A stretch of DNA of 64,000 bases from M3007 sp037445225 (GTDB lineage: Bacteria > Bacteroidota > Bacteroidia > Chitinophagales > Saprospiraceae), in the NCBI GenBank assembly GCA_037445225.1, contig JBBIKW010000004.1:1-64000 (forward strand). Reading direction: 5' to 3'. Made by a program: the position numbers and the translations under genes. Below the pieces are notes generated by a model that saw only the letters and a program-made list of their open reading frames with translations, searched no databases and was not told where the DNA came from. This document shows positions 9,402 to 18,504 of the stretch, one piece after another (positions within the stretch are counted from its first letter, which is position 1; the number at the start of each line of letters is the position of its first letter).

Positions 9402-10787
9402 ATGCAACAGAAACATCCCATTCACATCGTGCTCTTGGGCGGCGGCTATGTTTCGGTGTTTGCCTACAAACAACTAGTGCGTCGCTTGCGCAAGGAAGTG
9501 CGCGGCGGCGCCGTAAAACTCACCGTAGTGTGTCCCTTAGAGCACCACATCTACCACGGCTGGACTTCGGAAGTGCTCACCGGTATCCTCCCTGTCTCGG
9601 CTCAAGAGAGCGCCCTGCGCGAGGTGATGCCGTTGGCAGAGATATGGCGCGGAGTCGTGGAGGCGATTGACTTGGTTCAGCAGCGAGTTTCCGTTCGCCT
9701 ACTACACAACGGAAGTGTGCATGCCATTGCTTACGATCACTTGGTAATAGGCACCGGGTCGGTTGATAACGACACACCCAAAGAAGCTCGGACTTTTGGC
9801 TATCAAGTGAAGTGTCGAGCGTCGTTTCAGCATACCCGAAGAGCCCTCCACCACCAAATAGCTTTGGCTGCGACTCACTCCCCTCAGACGGCCCAGCGCC
9901 TGCTTCGCTTCGCTGTGGCAGGGAGCGGGCTGACGGGGGTGGAGTTAGTAGCCAACTTGGCAGAGTACGTATACGAGGTAAAGAAACAGTTCCCAGCACT
10001 CCGCGAGGTACAACCTACTTTTTATCTGATAAGCAGCAGCGAGCGGATTCTGCCTGAGCTGCAGGGTAAATTCGAGTCGCTGATCCGGTATACCGAGCGC
10101 ACTCTCGGACAATACGGCGTTCGAATGGTGTACGGGCGCTTGAAGGAGATAGTGCCGGAAGGCGGTGTGCTTTCTGATGGAACGCTTCTGGAAAGCAGCG
10201 TGGTCATCACTGCGCTGGGACAACGCCGTATACCCATAGCGGGAACAGAGGACTTGCAGCGCGACAAATACGGACGCATTGTCTTAGACCGAAAGTTGCG
10301 CGTGAAAGGCCAGCTTTCCGTTTGGGGCGGCGGCGACGCCTGCTCGGCCACCCATCCGGTGTATGGAACGCCCTGCATCAGCAATGCCCTTTGGGCCATT
10401 AAGCAAGGAGAGCACCTCGGCAGAAATGTTGCACGCGTTATTCAAGGTAAAAGGGCGTGGGCGTTCTGGTACCCGGGCTTGGGACAAGCCGCCAGTTTAG
10501 GTATCGGAAAAGGGATTGTTGAAATTTATAAAATTCCTCTTACAGGTGTGACGGCCTGGCTTATGCGCTGGTTTTTCTTCCACTATTTTCTATGGAAAAT
10601 CTCGCCGCGCTCGGCTAAGGAAAGTCTCAAAGGATGGTATCGCCTGTTTTCAAGCGGCAAGAGAATGCCGATACTGGACAACACCAGTGCTGTAGAAGCT
10701 CAGGACTATTGTGAAGAAGGCAAAATTCAGCCGCATGCTTTGGAAGCGGAGCGTTCCCCAGCTCCTGCACCTTTGCTCACGCGGTGA
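9402..10787 (+). CDS. NDH-2-type NAD(P)H:quinone oxidoreductase, FAD-dependent
   Basis: A 461-residue two-dinucleotide-binding flavoprotein of the type II NADH dehydrogenase family. Visible are the FAD motif GGGYVS (13-18), the NAD(P) motif GSGLTGVE (174-181), the second FAD contact GGGDA (309-313), and a C-terminal region with WFFFHYFLW (about 390-398) that fits the membrane-association helix of NDH-2 proteins. The family passes electrons from NAD(P)H to quinone without pumping protons. It follows the acyl-ACP reductase by 19 bases, suggesting shared expression, perhaps for redox balance; another role such as a specialised dehydrogenase is possible. Its 3' end overlaps the convergent tyrS gene by 11 bases. 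Confidence 0.8.
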   Translation: MQQKHPIHIVLLGGGYVSVFAYKQLVRRLRKEVRGGAVKLTVVCPLEHHIYHGWTSEVLTGILPVSAQESALREVMPLAEIWRGVVEAIDLVQQRVSVRLLHNGSVHAIAYDHLVIGTGSVDNDTPKEARTFGYQVKCRASFQHTRRALHHQIALAATHSPQTAQRLLRFAVAGSGLTGVELVANLAEYVYEVKKQFPALREVQPTFYLISSSERILPELQGKFESLIRYTERTLGQYGVRMVYGRLKEIVPEGGVLSDGTLLESSVVITALGQRRIPIAGTEDLQRDKYGRIVLDRKLRVKGQLSVWGGGDACSATHPVYGTPCISNALWAIKQGEHLGRNVARVIQGKRAWAFWYPGLGQAASLGIGKGIVEIYKIPLTGVTAWLMRWFFFHYFLWKISPRSAKESLKGWYRLFSSGKRMPILDNTSAVEAQDYCEEGKIQPHALEAERSPAPAPLLTR

Positions 10788-12048
10788 TCAACTGCACCAG
10801 GTACTTGTTTTTCCGTCCGTTTTCGACGAGCAAATACCGGCCGTGGAGCAGGTGGGCGGGTGTGATGGCGTAGTCCAAAGAAGTGATCTTTTTCTTATTG
10901 ACGCTGATGGCGTTGCCTTGGATAGCCCGGCGCGCATCGCTGCGACTGGTAGTAATATGCGCGTGTTCGCTGAGGAAGTCCACGATGTTGCAGTGGTTTT
11001 GCACCACTTCGATGGGCACTTGTGGCGCGGGGATTTCCTCAGCTATTTGGGTTAAGGCTTTTTCGCTAAGGCGGTGTAGGGCTTCGGCATCGGCTTTGGG
11101 GTCGAAAAGCAGCGCCGACACCGCTTGGACGGCCACATATTCGTCGGCGCCGTGGATGCGGGTGGTGAGTTCTTCGGCTAAAACGCGCTTGGCGCGAATG
11201 GGATCGGCATCGAGGGCTTCGATCTCTTCGCGGCTTTTGAGCGAGAAGTAGCGCAACAGCTTCGGCACGTCGCGGTCGTCGGCGTTTATCCAAAACTGAT
11301 AGAAGCGATACGGGCTGGTCAGGTTGGGATCGAGCCAGATGTTGCCGCCGGTGCTCTTGCCAAACTTGGTGCCATCAGCCTTTGTGAGAAGGGGCGACAC
11401 GATAGCGTATAGGCGCTGCCCATCTATCTTGCGGGCCAACTCGATGCCGGTGGTGATGTTGCCGTATTGGTCGCTACCGCCCATCTGCAGCGCAATGCCG
11501 TAGCGGCGATGCAACAGCACGAAGTCGTATCCCTGGAGGAGCTGATAGCTGAATTCCGTAAAGGATATGCCCGATTCGATGCGGCGCTGAACGCTCTCCT
11601 TAGACATCATGTAGTTGACCGTCAGGTGCTTGCCCACCTCGCGCAGGAAGTCCAGCACGTTCATGTCGGCGTAGAAGGCGTAGTTGTCCAACAGGAGCGC
11701 CCGATTGGGTCTGTCTTCGGAGAAGTCGAGCAGGCGCTGGAATTGGGCCTGCTGGTGGGCGATGTTGCGCTCAAGTTCCTCGATGCTCTTGAGGTCGCGC
11801 TCGGTGTCGCGCCCGCTCGGGTCGCCGATGCGGCCCGTGGCGCCGCCCATGAGTACGACAGGCTGGTGTCCGGCGCGCTGAAACAGGATCAGCAGCATGA
11901 TCTGCACGTAATTACCAATAGTCAGCGAAGGAGCCGTTGGGTCAAACCCAATGTATCCGCGCACTTGGCCGGATTGCAGGTATTCCTCCGTACCGGGGGT
12001 GATCTCTTGTATCAGATGGCGCCAGCGCAGTTCAGATAAAAAGTCCAT
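10777..12048 (-). CDS. tyrS: Tyrosyl-tRNA synthetase
   Basis: Class I aminoacyl-tRNA synthetase charging tRNA-Tyr: 423 residues with the N-terminal MDFLSELRWR usual for the family, GGATGRIGDPSG after the Rossmann core, GGSDQYGN in the tyrosine site, KFGKS (228-232) as the KMSKS loop, and a C-terminal S4-like RNA-binding domain. In the HIGH signature the first His is Thr43 (LTIGN). An upstream Met at 12069 is in frame, but a TAnnTTTG element lies between it and 12048, so I start at 12048. It follows the OmpA gene by 84 bases but has its own promoter. Confidence 0.95.
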   Translation of the reverse strand: MDFLSELRWRHLIQEITPGTEEYLQSGQVRGYIGFDPTAPSLTIGNYVQIMLLILFQRAGHQPVVLMGGATGRIGDPSGRDTERDLKSIEELERNIAHQQAQFQRLLDFSEDRPNRALLLDNYAFYADMNVLDFLREVGKHLTVNYMMSKESVQRRIESGISFTEFSYQLLQGYDFVLLHRRYGIALQMGGSDQYGNITTGIELARKIDGQRLYAIVSPLLTKADGTKFGKSTGGNIWLDPNLTSPYRFYQFWINADDRDVPKLLRYFSLKSREEIEALDADPIRAKRVLAEELTTRIHGADEYVAVQAVSALLFDPKADAEALHRLSEKALTQIAEEIPAPQVPIEVVQNHCNIVDFLSEHAHITTSRSDARRAIQGNAISVNKKKITSLDYAITPAHLLHGRYLLVENGRKNKYLVQLITA

Positions 12049-12056
12049 AGCGAGCA

Positions 12057-12064
12057 CAAAGGTA
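12057..12064 (-). promoter_or_regulatory. TAnnTTTG promoter element of tyrS
   Basis: TACCTTTG on the minus strand ends 8 bases before the ATG at 12048, which implies an extremely short 5' leader and rules out the longer in-frame start at 12069. Confidence 0.55.
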
Positions 12065-12132
12065 GACAATGGCCCCCTTTTGCGCGGTGTCCCGCCTTAA
12101 CCTCGATGCATTCTTCGACAACGAAGAGCGCG

Positions 12133-14169
12133 TTATTGCCGCTCGTCTTTCACCTCTTCTTCGATGGTGATACTGGTAGGACCGGCAATGATCTTGAACT
12201 CTGTGCGGCGGTTATAGCGGTGCTCTTCGTCGGTGCATTTGACGCCGTCTTTGCAGTGGTTGAGGATGTATTTTTCCCCATACCCTACGGCGACGATGCG
12301 TTCGGGAGCGATGCCGCGCGCTACCATCCAGTTTTTAGCGCTGTCGGCGCGGCGCTGCGAGAGACGCTCGTTGTATTCGTTGCTTCCTTGAGCGTCGGTG
12401 TGCGAAGAGAGCTCGATCTTCATATCGGGATATTGGTTCATGAGGTTGACCAAAAACTGCAGGTCTTTCTCTGCGTCGGGCAAGATGTCGGCCTTGTCGA
12501 AGTCGTAGTAGATATTATTGAGGCGGATGGGCTCATCGCGCCGGACGATGCGCGGCACAGGCGGCTGTTTGGTGCGCAACAGTAGTCGCTTCTCCACTTT
12601 GGTGGTTTTCTTGATGCCGAGAGTGTTGAAGCGCACGGAATCGGGTTCGTAACCCTCGCGCTCGGCAATGACCACGTAAGAGCGGTCGGGCGACAGGGTG
12701 AAATCGAAAGTGTTGCCCGAAGTATTGGTCTTAATGTCTATGCTGAGCGGTTTGCTTTCAGTGACGTCGATGACCTGAACCGTGCATCCTTCCAGCGGGG
12801 GGTTAGTTTTCTCGTCCTTCTTGCGCGGTCGGAAGGTGGTGGCCAGTAATTCGACCTTGATGCGCTCTATTTCCCAATAGTAGATGTCGTCGCAGCAGGT
12901 CTTACTTTTGAGGTTGTTCGGTCCGGGACGGTTGCTAACTAGAAAGCCGCTATAGCCGTCGGGAAGCCGCATGTAGTGTAGGTCGTCTAAGCTGGTGTTG
13001 ATGCCGGCGGGCAAGGGCTCGGGCACGCTCCACTTAGTGCCGTCCCACTCGCTGACAAAAACATCTAAGCCGCCTAAAGAGGGATGGCCGTTGCTGCTGA
13101 AGTACAGCTTCCCATCTTGGTAGAAGGGCGATGCCTCTTCGCCGGGGGTGTTGATGATGGGGCCCAGATTGACCGGTAAGCCAAAGACGCCATCGCGTTT
13201 TTTAGGGGCGTAGTAAATGTCGAAGCCTCCTTGGCCACCAGGCATATCGGCTACGAAAAAGAGCACCTTTTCGCCGTAAAGCTCCCCTTCGCAAGGGTGC
13301 TTGGCGATGTAGTCTCCGTTGACGCCCGCCACTTCGTTGGCAGCGCCCCAGCCGTCATCGCCTTTCAGCGCGTAATAGATGACGCTGGAGTCCAAGTAGT
13401 TGTTCAGCGTTTTTTGGCGCGTAAAGTACATCGTCCGTCCGTCGGGGCTGATGCTGACGTTGCCTTGATGCCACTCTTCGCGATTGATGTTTGTACCTAA
13501 AGGAGTAGGTGCCGAGAACTCGCCACCGGGCTGAGCAGGAGGCTTGCTCACATAGATTTTGGCATGCCAATCGCCTTCTTTGCCGTCGAGGACAATAATA
13601 TCTTTGGCAGCGAGGGAAGAAAAATACAGCTCCCCGTTGCTGTACCAAGGAGAGGCTTCTGTCTGCGGACTGTTGGCTTTCTTACCGATATTGATCACTT
13701 TGAGGTTGTCGGGCTGGCGTGCTTTCCGACCGAGCCTACAGCCGGCGAGTTCCAATTTGCTGCGCGCTACCAGCGCCGAGTCTAGGCCGTCGGCGATGAT
13801 TTGGTTAAATACCTCTTCCGCGTCAGCGTATTTGCCGTTGTGTTTGAGGGACATCGCATAGAGGAACTTTAGGTTGGGGTACAGGTTGCGACGGTCGCGC
13901 AGGACGATTTTGCTCAATTGCCGCTCTGCGCGCTGATAGTCGCGCAATTCGAAGTGCATCCGAGCGATGGCGTGGTTGTACAGCGGATCCTCCGTTTCTT
14001 GGTAAGTCTTCTCGTAAAACTCTAAGGCAGTGTAAGGATTACCCTCTGCCTCGGACTCTTTTGCGGCCTTTGCCATGTTCTCCGGAGTAGAGCGCTTGAT
14101 GGGCTGAGCCGTAGCCCAAAAGCCTCCCCACAGCAGTAGGCACAGCGAAACAACGATATTTTTGAGCAT
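12133..14169 (-). CDS. OmpA-family protein with TPR and PD40 repeats (T9SS PorE-like)
   Basis: The 678-residue protein has a signal peptide ending ATAQ, TPR-like helices (about 30-150), WD40/PD40 beta-propeller repeats with SPDGRTMYFT and GKLYFSSNGH signatures (about 165-440), a carboxypeptidase-regulatory-like beta domain (about 450-550) and a C-terminal OmpA peptidoglycan-binding domain (YYDFDKADILPDAEKDL, then SSHTDAQGSNEYN). This domain order is that of PorE, which links the T9SS to peptidoglycan, although PorE is a lipoprotein and no lipobox is seen here. It follows porP/sprF by 47 bases, so the two are likely an operon. A dedicated partner of a giant surface protein is an alternative role. 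Confidence 0.85.
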   Translation of the reverse strand: MLKNIVVSLCLLLWGGFWATAQPIKRSTPENMAKAAKESEAEGNPYTALEFYEKTYQETEDPLYNHAIARMHFELRDYQRAERQLSKIVLRDRRNLYPNLKFLYAMSLKHNGKYADAEEVFNQIIADGLDSALVARSKLELAGCRLGRKARQPDNLKVINIGKKANSPQTEASPWYSNGELYFSSLAAKDIIVLDGKEGDWHAKIYVSKPPAQPGGEFSAPTPLGTNINREEWHQGNVSISPDGRTMYFTRQKTLNNYLDSSVIYYALKGDDGWGAANEVAGVNGDYIAKHPCEGELYGEKVLFFVADMPGGQGGFDIYYAPKKRDGVFGLPVNLGPIINTPGEEASPFYQDGKLYFSSNGHPSLGGLDVFVSEWDGTKWSVPEPLPAGINTSLDDLHYMRLPDGYSGFLVSNRPGPNNLKSKTCCDDIYYWEIERIKVELLATTFRPRKKDEKTNPPLEGCTVQVIDVTESKPLSIDIKTNTSGNTFDFTLSPDRSYVVIAEREGYEPDSVRFNTLGIKKTTKVEKRLLLRTKQPPVPRIVRRDEPIRLNNIYYDFDKADILPDAEKDLQFLVNLMNQYPDMKIELSSHTDAQGSNEYNERLSQRRADSAKNWMVARGIAPERIVAVGYGEKYILNHCKDGVKCTDEEHRYNRRTEFKIIAGPTSITIEEEVKDERQ

Positions 14170-14216
14170 GATAGAAGCGGTTTAGGGTAAAGAGGAAAAA
14201 GCGGTACTGCCGGCGC

Positions 14217-15278
14217 TCAAAAACGCGGACAGAGGAGTTTGGGTTTTTTGACGGGCAACTTGTAAATCTTGATAATGTAATTAGCCGCAATTTCAAAGCC
14301 ACCGCGGTAGTTGCTCACTAACGACAGGTCGGAGATATTGATATCGTAGGCGGCGCCGATGGTCAGATCTTTGATCTGCGCACCCACCAGTACGTGTACG
14401 GCATCACTTAAGCGGTAGCCCAGTCCACCGCGAAGGGTGATCCCTTTCTCCTTGTCGAATAGATAACTGCCCATGCCTTGTACAACGATCTCGTCGTTGC
14501 CCTCCATCGTTTGAAAGAGGAAAGTTGGGCTAAATGTTACGCGCTCGCCAAAAGCCATGTTAAACTGCCCGTGCGTCACGTAGCGGCGCGGCAGGCGCGA
14601 GAACCCCTGCTGCGGTGTGGGCCCTGGGCCAGATCCGCCGCCGCCACTGAGCAGGCTGTAGTTGGGTCGGGTGAAATGGTAAATGGAAAAGCCGATGTGG
14701 AAATCCATCGTCTTGTTGAGCCTCGAGAAAAATACCGCTCCTAAGTCGATGTCGTTATAGTTGGCGCTGCCCAGCACGCGACCGTTGTCCATACTGAGCG
14801 CGGGTACGTATTCGCCTTGGTTGTTGAACCCATCGGAAAATTGCAAGCGGTTGATATCGATGCGGCGCTGCTCAAAGCCGTAATGTCCTCCAATAGAGAG
14901 TACCGTATTGCCTTTTTTTCCAAAAGCAAAGTGATAGGTGGCGCCAAACTTAAAGGCGCCGTGCGTAAGTCCGGCCGAGCCGGCGCGGTCTTGATAGAGC
15001 ATGAGCCCAACGCCCACCCAATCTTTGGCGCGAAAGCCGCGGATAATAGGCGCATCTATCCAAGCCGATGGCGTGCTGTAGGGGTTATTGATAACGCTAG
15101 ACCACTGGTTTCGGTAGATGCCGCCAAAGCGCACAGTGCCCTCATAGCGCCCCGCGTTCGCAGGGTTAAGCGTCATAGGCGACATGTTAAACTGGGTGAA
15201 ATGGATATCTTGAGCCAGAGAAAGGCTTCCCATCCCTAGCCAAAAGAAGAGCAATAGGCAGTGTCGACGTGTGCGCAT
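14217..15278 (-). CDS. PorP/SprF family type IX secretion membrane protein
   Basis: Outer-membrane beta-barrel-like protein of 353 residues. It has a signal peptide (MRTRRHCLLLFFWLGMGSLS, cleavage near AQ) and the family's opening AQDIHFTQFNMSPMTLNPANAG and YRNQW motif, and ends in a strand-rich C-terminus. PorP/SprF proteins attach or export specific T9SS substrates; SprF serves the giant adhesin SprB. A start at 15398 is in frame, but the promoter element at 15329-15336 and the signal peptide favour 15278. The PorE-like gene follows, and a giant repeat protein gene lies 8 kb away on the same strand, so SprB-like cargo is a reasonable guess. Confidence 0.92.
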   Translation of the reverse strand: MRTRRHCLLLFFWLGMGSLSLAQDIHFTQFNMSPMTLNPANAGRYEGTVRFGGIYRNQWSSVINNPYSTPSAWIDAPIIRGFRAKDWVGVGLMLYQDRAGSAGLTHGAFKFGATYHFAFGKKGNTVLSIGGHYGFEQRRIDINRLQFSDGFNNQGEYVPALSMDNGRVLGSANYNDIDLGAVFFSRLNKTMDFHIGFSIYHFTRPNYSLLSGGGGSGPGPTPQQGFSRLPRRYVTHGQFNMAFGERVTFSPTFLFQTMEGNDEIVVQGMGSYLFDKEKGITLRGGLGYRLSDAVHVLVGAQIKDLTIGAAYDINISDLSLVSNYRGGFEIAANYIIKIYKLPVKKPKLLCPRF

Positions 15279-15328
15279 AGTATTTGAGATGAGGCAGAAA
15301 ATCGGTGTAGCGATAGAAAAGGCCGATG

Positions 15329-15336
15329 CAAATGTA
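15329..15336 (-). promoter_or_regulatory. TAnnTTTG promoter element of the porP/sprF unit
   Basis: TACATTTG on the minus strand lies 50 bases upstream of the ATG at 15278 and downstream of the alternative start at 15398, so it decides the start. Confidence 0.5.
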
Positions 15337-15407
15337 AGAAGAGGGAAAACACTGGGCAGACGAAGCACTGGAAAGTTTTGTCGGGAAATGGCGTCCATTT
15401 TCCTTTC

Positions 15408-16400
15408 TTAAGGCTCATCGGCCTGGCAATACGCGTCGACAGCGGCCGCTACGGCTGCAACGTTCAAGTCGCGCATACAGCGGAAATGCCCTTTAGGACA
15501 GCGACTATATCCGATCTTGGAGCATGGGCGACAGCTTAGGCCTTTTACTTCGAAGATGGCACCGCCCGCCATACCGTCCGGGTAGAACGGATACATGCCG
15601 AAGCGCGGCACGGTGCTGCCCCAAAGCGAAACAATCGGCTTTCGAAGGGCCGCGGCGATATGCATAAGGCCGGTGTCGTGGGTCAGTACGACAGCAGCTT
15701 GCCGCACTACAGAAGCACTTTGGTGCAGCGTCAGCTGGCCGCAGACGTTGTACACCCGAGGACCGACTTCTTCTGCCACCCATCGCCCGACGGCGACATC
15801 GCTCAACCCGCCCAACAACACCACTGGAAATGCCAAAGCGCGGCAAAGCTCGGCTATTTTTTCCCGAGGTAAGCGCTTCGTGGCGTGATGGGCTCCAACG
15901 ACGAAGGCGACATAGGGCGGAGCCGGCCCTTCCCACGTTTGCACGTCTACTTCCTCCGTCGCAGGAATAAAATAGTCCAACCCTTCTCCGTCGTAGCGCA
16001 CGCCCAAAGGCAATGCCGTCTCCAAATAGCGGTGGACGATGTGTTTGTCCGGCATGACGTCTACGCCCAAGTTGACCAACAACCACTTCTCTAAGTTAGC
16101 CTTGTAAAAAGAGCGCGTGGGTCGCCAGAGCGCTCCCTTCACGATGCCGCTGCGGAGATTGTGCTGCAGATCCAGCACCCAATCGTAGTGCTGCCGACGC
16201 AGCACCGCTAACACGCGCCCTATCGATGTGCCCAACGAAAAGACGCGATCGACATAGGGATTGGGATACAGCAAACCCGCAAATTTTTTTTTAGTTAAAA
16301 AGTGCACTTCCGCACCCAGCTGCTGCTTCACACAGCGAAGCACCGGCGACGTGAGCACAATGTCGCCTATGGAGCTAAATCGGATCACCAGTACCTTCAT
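15408..16400 (-). CDS. Glycosyltransferase family 9, ADP-heptose:LPS heptosyltransferase
   Basis: A 330-residue GT-B enzyme of the heptosyltransferase family. It opens with MKVLVIRFSSIGDIVLTSPV (family signature at the N-terminus), has the LDLQHNLRSG motif (about 76-85) and the C-terminal donor-site THDTGLMHIAAALRKPIVSLWGST (about 239-262). It would transfer heptose to lipid A-core on the cytoplasmic face of the inner membrane. It starts 13 bases after kup ends, so it is likely translated from the kup transcript. RfaE2 at 26886 supplies the ADP-heptose step. Confidence 0.9.
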   Translation of the reverse strand: MKVLVIRFSSIGDIVLTSPVLRCVKQQLGAEVHFLTKKKFAGLLYPNPYVDRVFSLGTSIGRVLAVLRRQHYDWVLDLQHNLRSGIVKGALWRPTRSFYKANLEKWLLVNLGVDVMPDKHIVHRYLETALPLGVRYDGEGLDYFIPATEEVDVQTWEGPAPPYVAFVVGAHHATKRLPREKIAELCRALAFPVVLLGGLSDVAVGRWVAEEVGPRVYNVCGQLTLHQSASVVRQAAVVLTHDTGLMHIAAALRKPIVSLWGSTVPRFGMYPFYPDGMAGGAIFEVKGLSCRPCSKIGYSRCPKGHFRCMRDLNVAAVAAAVDAYCQADEP

Positions 16401-16413
16401 GAAATAGGGCGGC

Positions 16414-18381
16414 TCAGCTGACGCGCTGCAAATTTAGCCCTTTCACCGGTCGGAGCACTAAGGGTGCCTTTTCGATCACGACAGAGTCGCTGTCTAAGCC
16501 GAACCAATTCTGGGGCGATGCCGTAAAGCGCTTGACGCCTAAGTATATGCTCATGACGATCTGCTCCATTACGGGCAGGTCGTTTTCGTGCGAGAGGAAC
16601 TCTTGGATGATGACAAACCGGAAATCGCCCACCGGCAATTCGGAGGAATTGAAGTGATAGCGCGCTTCTAAGGTCAGCTCGCCGCTCTCGATGAGGTCTT
16701 CCACCACCTTGCGAAAGAAGAGGTTCATCCGTTGCTCTACGCGGAAGCCCAGTCGGAAGATGACCTTATACACGTCGTTGGGCGCCAACACTTTTACCCG
16801 GTATTCCATCGTGTACGGCTCGTCGGTCACCTGGATGTGTACAAACCAGTAGACGTCGGCGCGCTTGGGCTGAGTCTGTAGGATGGAATACAAAATCTTC
16901 TCTTCCACCTTGTTGGGCGACTTGGCGCTGCTGAGAAAGACTAAGTTAGTGGCATATTTGGGCACCGCCTCATCGTTGCTCAGCATAATCAGCTGGTCAA
17001 TGTAGTCGCGAATGTCCACGTTTTGGAGGAAACGCTTCTTAATTTTTCGAGCGCTCACCCAGACATACATGAGGAGGAAGAGCAGCGAAGCCACTGCTAC
17101 GGTTATGAAGCCGCCTTCAGCAAATTTGTGCAGGTTAGCGGTGAAAAAAGCGCCTTCGAAGCTGAGGTACCACAGTAAGAACGCCCACACGAAGACAGGC
17201 TTGGCGCGCCGCATGATGAGGAAGTTGGACATCAGGATGGTAGACATCAGCATCGTGATGGTTACCGAAAGTCCATAGGCCGCTTCCATCCGGGCGCTCT
17301 CGCGCAGCACAACAGTGATCAATACACAGCCAATCCACAAAAAGGTATTTACCGCCGGCAGATACAGTTGACCCTTGATCGAGGAGGGGAAGATGACCGT
17401 CAGCTTGGGCATAAGGCCCAACCGGATGGCTTCGCTCACCAGGGTAAACGAACCTGAGATCATCGCTTGACTGGCAATGATAGCTGCCAAGGTGGCGATG
17501 ACAATCCCTAAGGGCAAAAACCACGTCGGCATAATGCCGTAGAAAGGATTAGGCGTCGCCTCCGGCAGGAAAGTCCCCTCGTAGTTGAGGCACCAAGCTG
17601 CTTGTCCGAAGTAGTTGAGTAACAGGCACGTTTTAACAAATATCCAGCTGATGCGGATGTTTTGCTTACCGCAGTGGCCCAAGTCGGCGTACAGCGCTTC
17701 CGCACCCGTGGTGCACAGGAAGACGGCCCCCATGAGGATGAGCGCATTGGGGTGGTGCAACAGCAGCTGCACCGCATTGCGCGGGTCTACGGCAGCCAAC
17801 ACCGATGGATTGCCCACCATCTGAAAGGCGCCCAAGATGCCCAACATGGAAAACCACACCAGCATGACGGGGCCAAAAAAACGCCCCACCGTCGCCGTAC
17901 CGAACTGCTGAAAGATAAACAGCGCTGTCAGGATACCCACGGTTATGTGCACCGTGGGTATGTGCATGCCCTGGAGCTGCTGCACCGACTGGAGCCCTTC
18001 AATAGCCGACGATACCGATATAGGCGGCGTGATCATCCCTTCCGACAACACTGCAGCCCCACCGATCATTGCCGGATAGAGCAGCCATTTGCGGCGACGG
18101 CGCACTAAGGTATACATCGAGAAAATACCGCCCTCTCCGTTGTTGTCGGCCTGCAAGACGAGCAATACGTATTTGAGCGTCGTCTGTATGGTCAGCGTCC
18201 AGAAGACCAACGATACAGCGCCTATGATGGTTTCTCGGTTAACAGCGCTCTCCCCAACGATCGCCCGCATCACATATAGCGGCGAGGTGCCGATATCGCC
18301 GTAAATGATGCCTAAGGTGATGATAAGCCCCGCCAGGGTTAGCCGGTGGTGGCTGTGCTCGTTTGTGCCGTTAGAGGCCAT
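16414..18381 (-). CDS. kup: Kup-type potassium uptake protein
   Basis: A 655-residue K+/H+ symporter of the KUP family: twelve predicted membrane segments in the first 450 residues and a hydrophilic C-terminal domain. Clear family motifs are LGIIYGDIGTSPLYV (23-37), the NNGEGGIF loop after helix 2, EGMITPPISVSSA, GAVFLCTTGAEALYADLGH and PNPFYGIMPTW. The ATG at 18381 has a TAnnTTTG element about 80 bases upstream. The heptosyltransferase gene follows closely. Confidence 0.95.
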   Translation of the reverse strand: MASNGTNEHSHHRLTLAGLIITLGIIYGDIGTSPLYVMRAIVGESAVNRETIIGAVSLVFWTLTIQTTLKYVLLVLQADNNGEGGIFSMYTLVRRRRKWLLYPAMIGGAAVLSEGMITPPISVSSAIEGLQSVQQLQGMHIPTVHITVGILTALFIFQQFGTATVGRFFGPVMLVWFSMLGILGAFQMVGNPSVLAAVDPRNAVQLLLHHPNALILMGAVFLCTTGAEALYADLGHCGKQNIRISWIFVKTCLLLNYFGQAAWCLNYEGTFLPEATPNPFYGIMPTWFLPLGIVIATLAAIIASQAMISGSFTLVSEAIRLGLMPKLTVIFPSSIKGQLYLPAVNTFLWIGCVLITVVLRESARMEAAYGLSVTITMLMSTILMSNFLIMRRAKPVFVWAFLLWYLSFEGAFFTANLHKFAEGGFITVAVASLLFLLMYVWVSARKIKKRFLQNVDIRDYIDQLIMLSNDEAVPKYATNLVFLSSAKSPNKVEEKILYSILQTQPKRADVYWFVHIQVTDEPYTMEYRVKVLAPNDVYKVIFRLGFRVEQRMNLFFRKVVEDLIESGELTLEARYHFNSSELPVGDFRFVIIQEFLSHENDLPVMEQIVMSIYLGVKRFTASPQNWFGLDSDSVVIEKAPLVLRPVKGLNLQRVS

Positions 18382-18463
18382 GCTCGTATATGTGCGGGTT
18401 ACTTTCTGCTCGCCGTGTCACTGCTGTTGTGCTCAAGTCCTTACCTTTCACAAAAACGCAGCG

Positions 18464-18471
18464 CAAAAGTA
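18464..18471 (-). promoter_or_regulatory. TAnnTTTG promoter element of kup
   Basis: TACTTTTG on the minus strand, about 82 bases upstream of the kup ATG, in the short gap between kup and the next minus-strand gene. Confidence 0.45.
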
Positions 18472-18504
18472 TGGGCAAAGCGCGCGGATCTCTTTTTTTA
18501 GCGA

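Noticed and set aside
8297..10787. Alkane biosynthesis operon
   Set aside because: No aldehyde-deformylating oxygenase (the second enzyme) is found in the window; only the reductase step can be supported.
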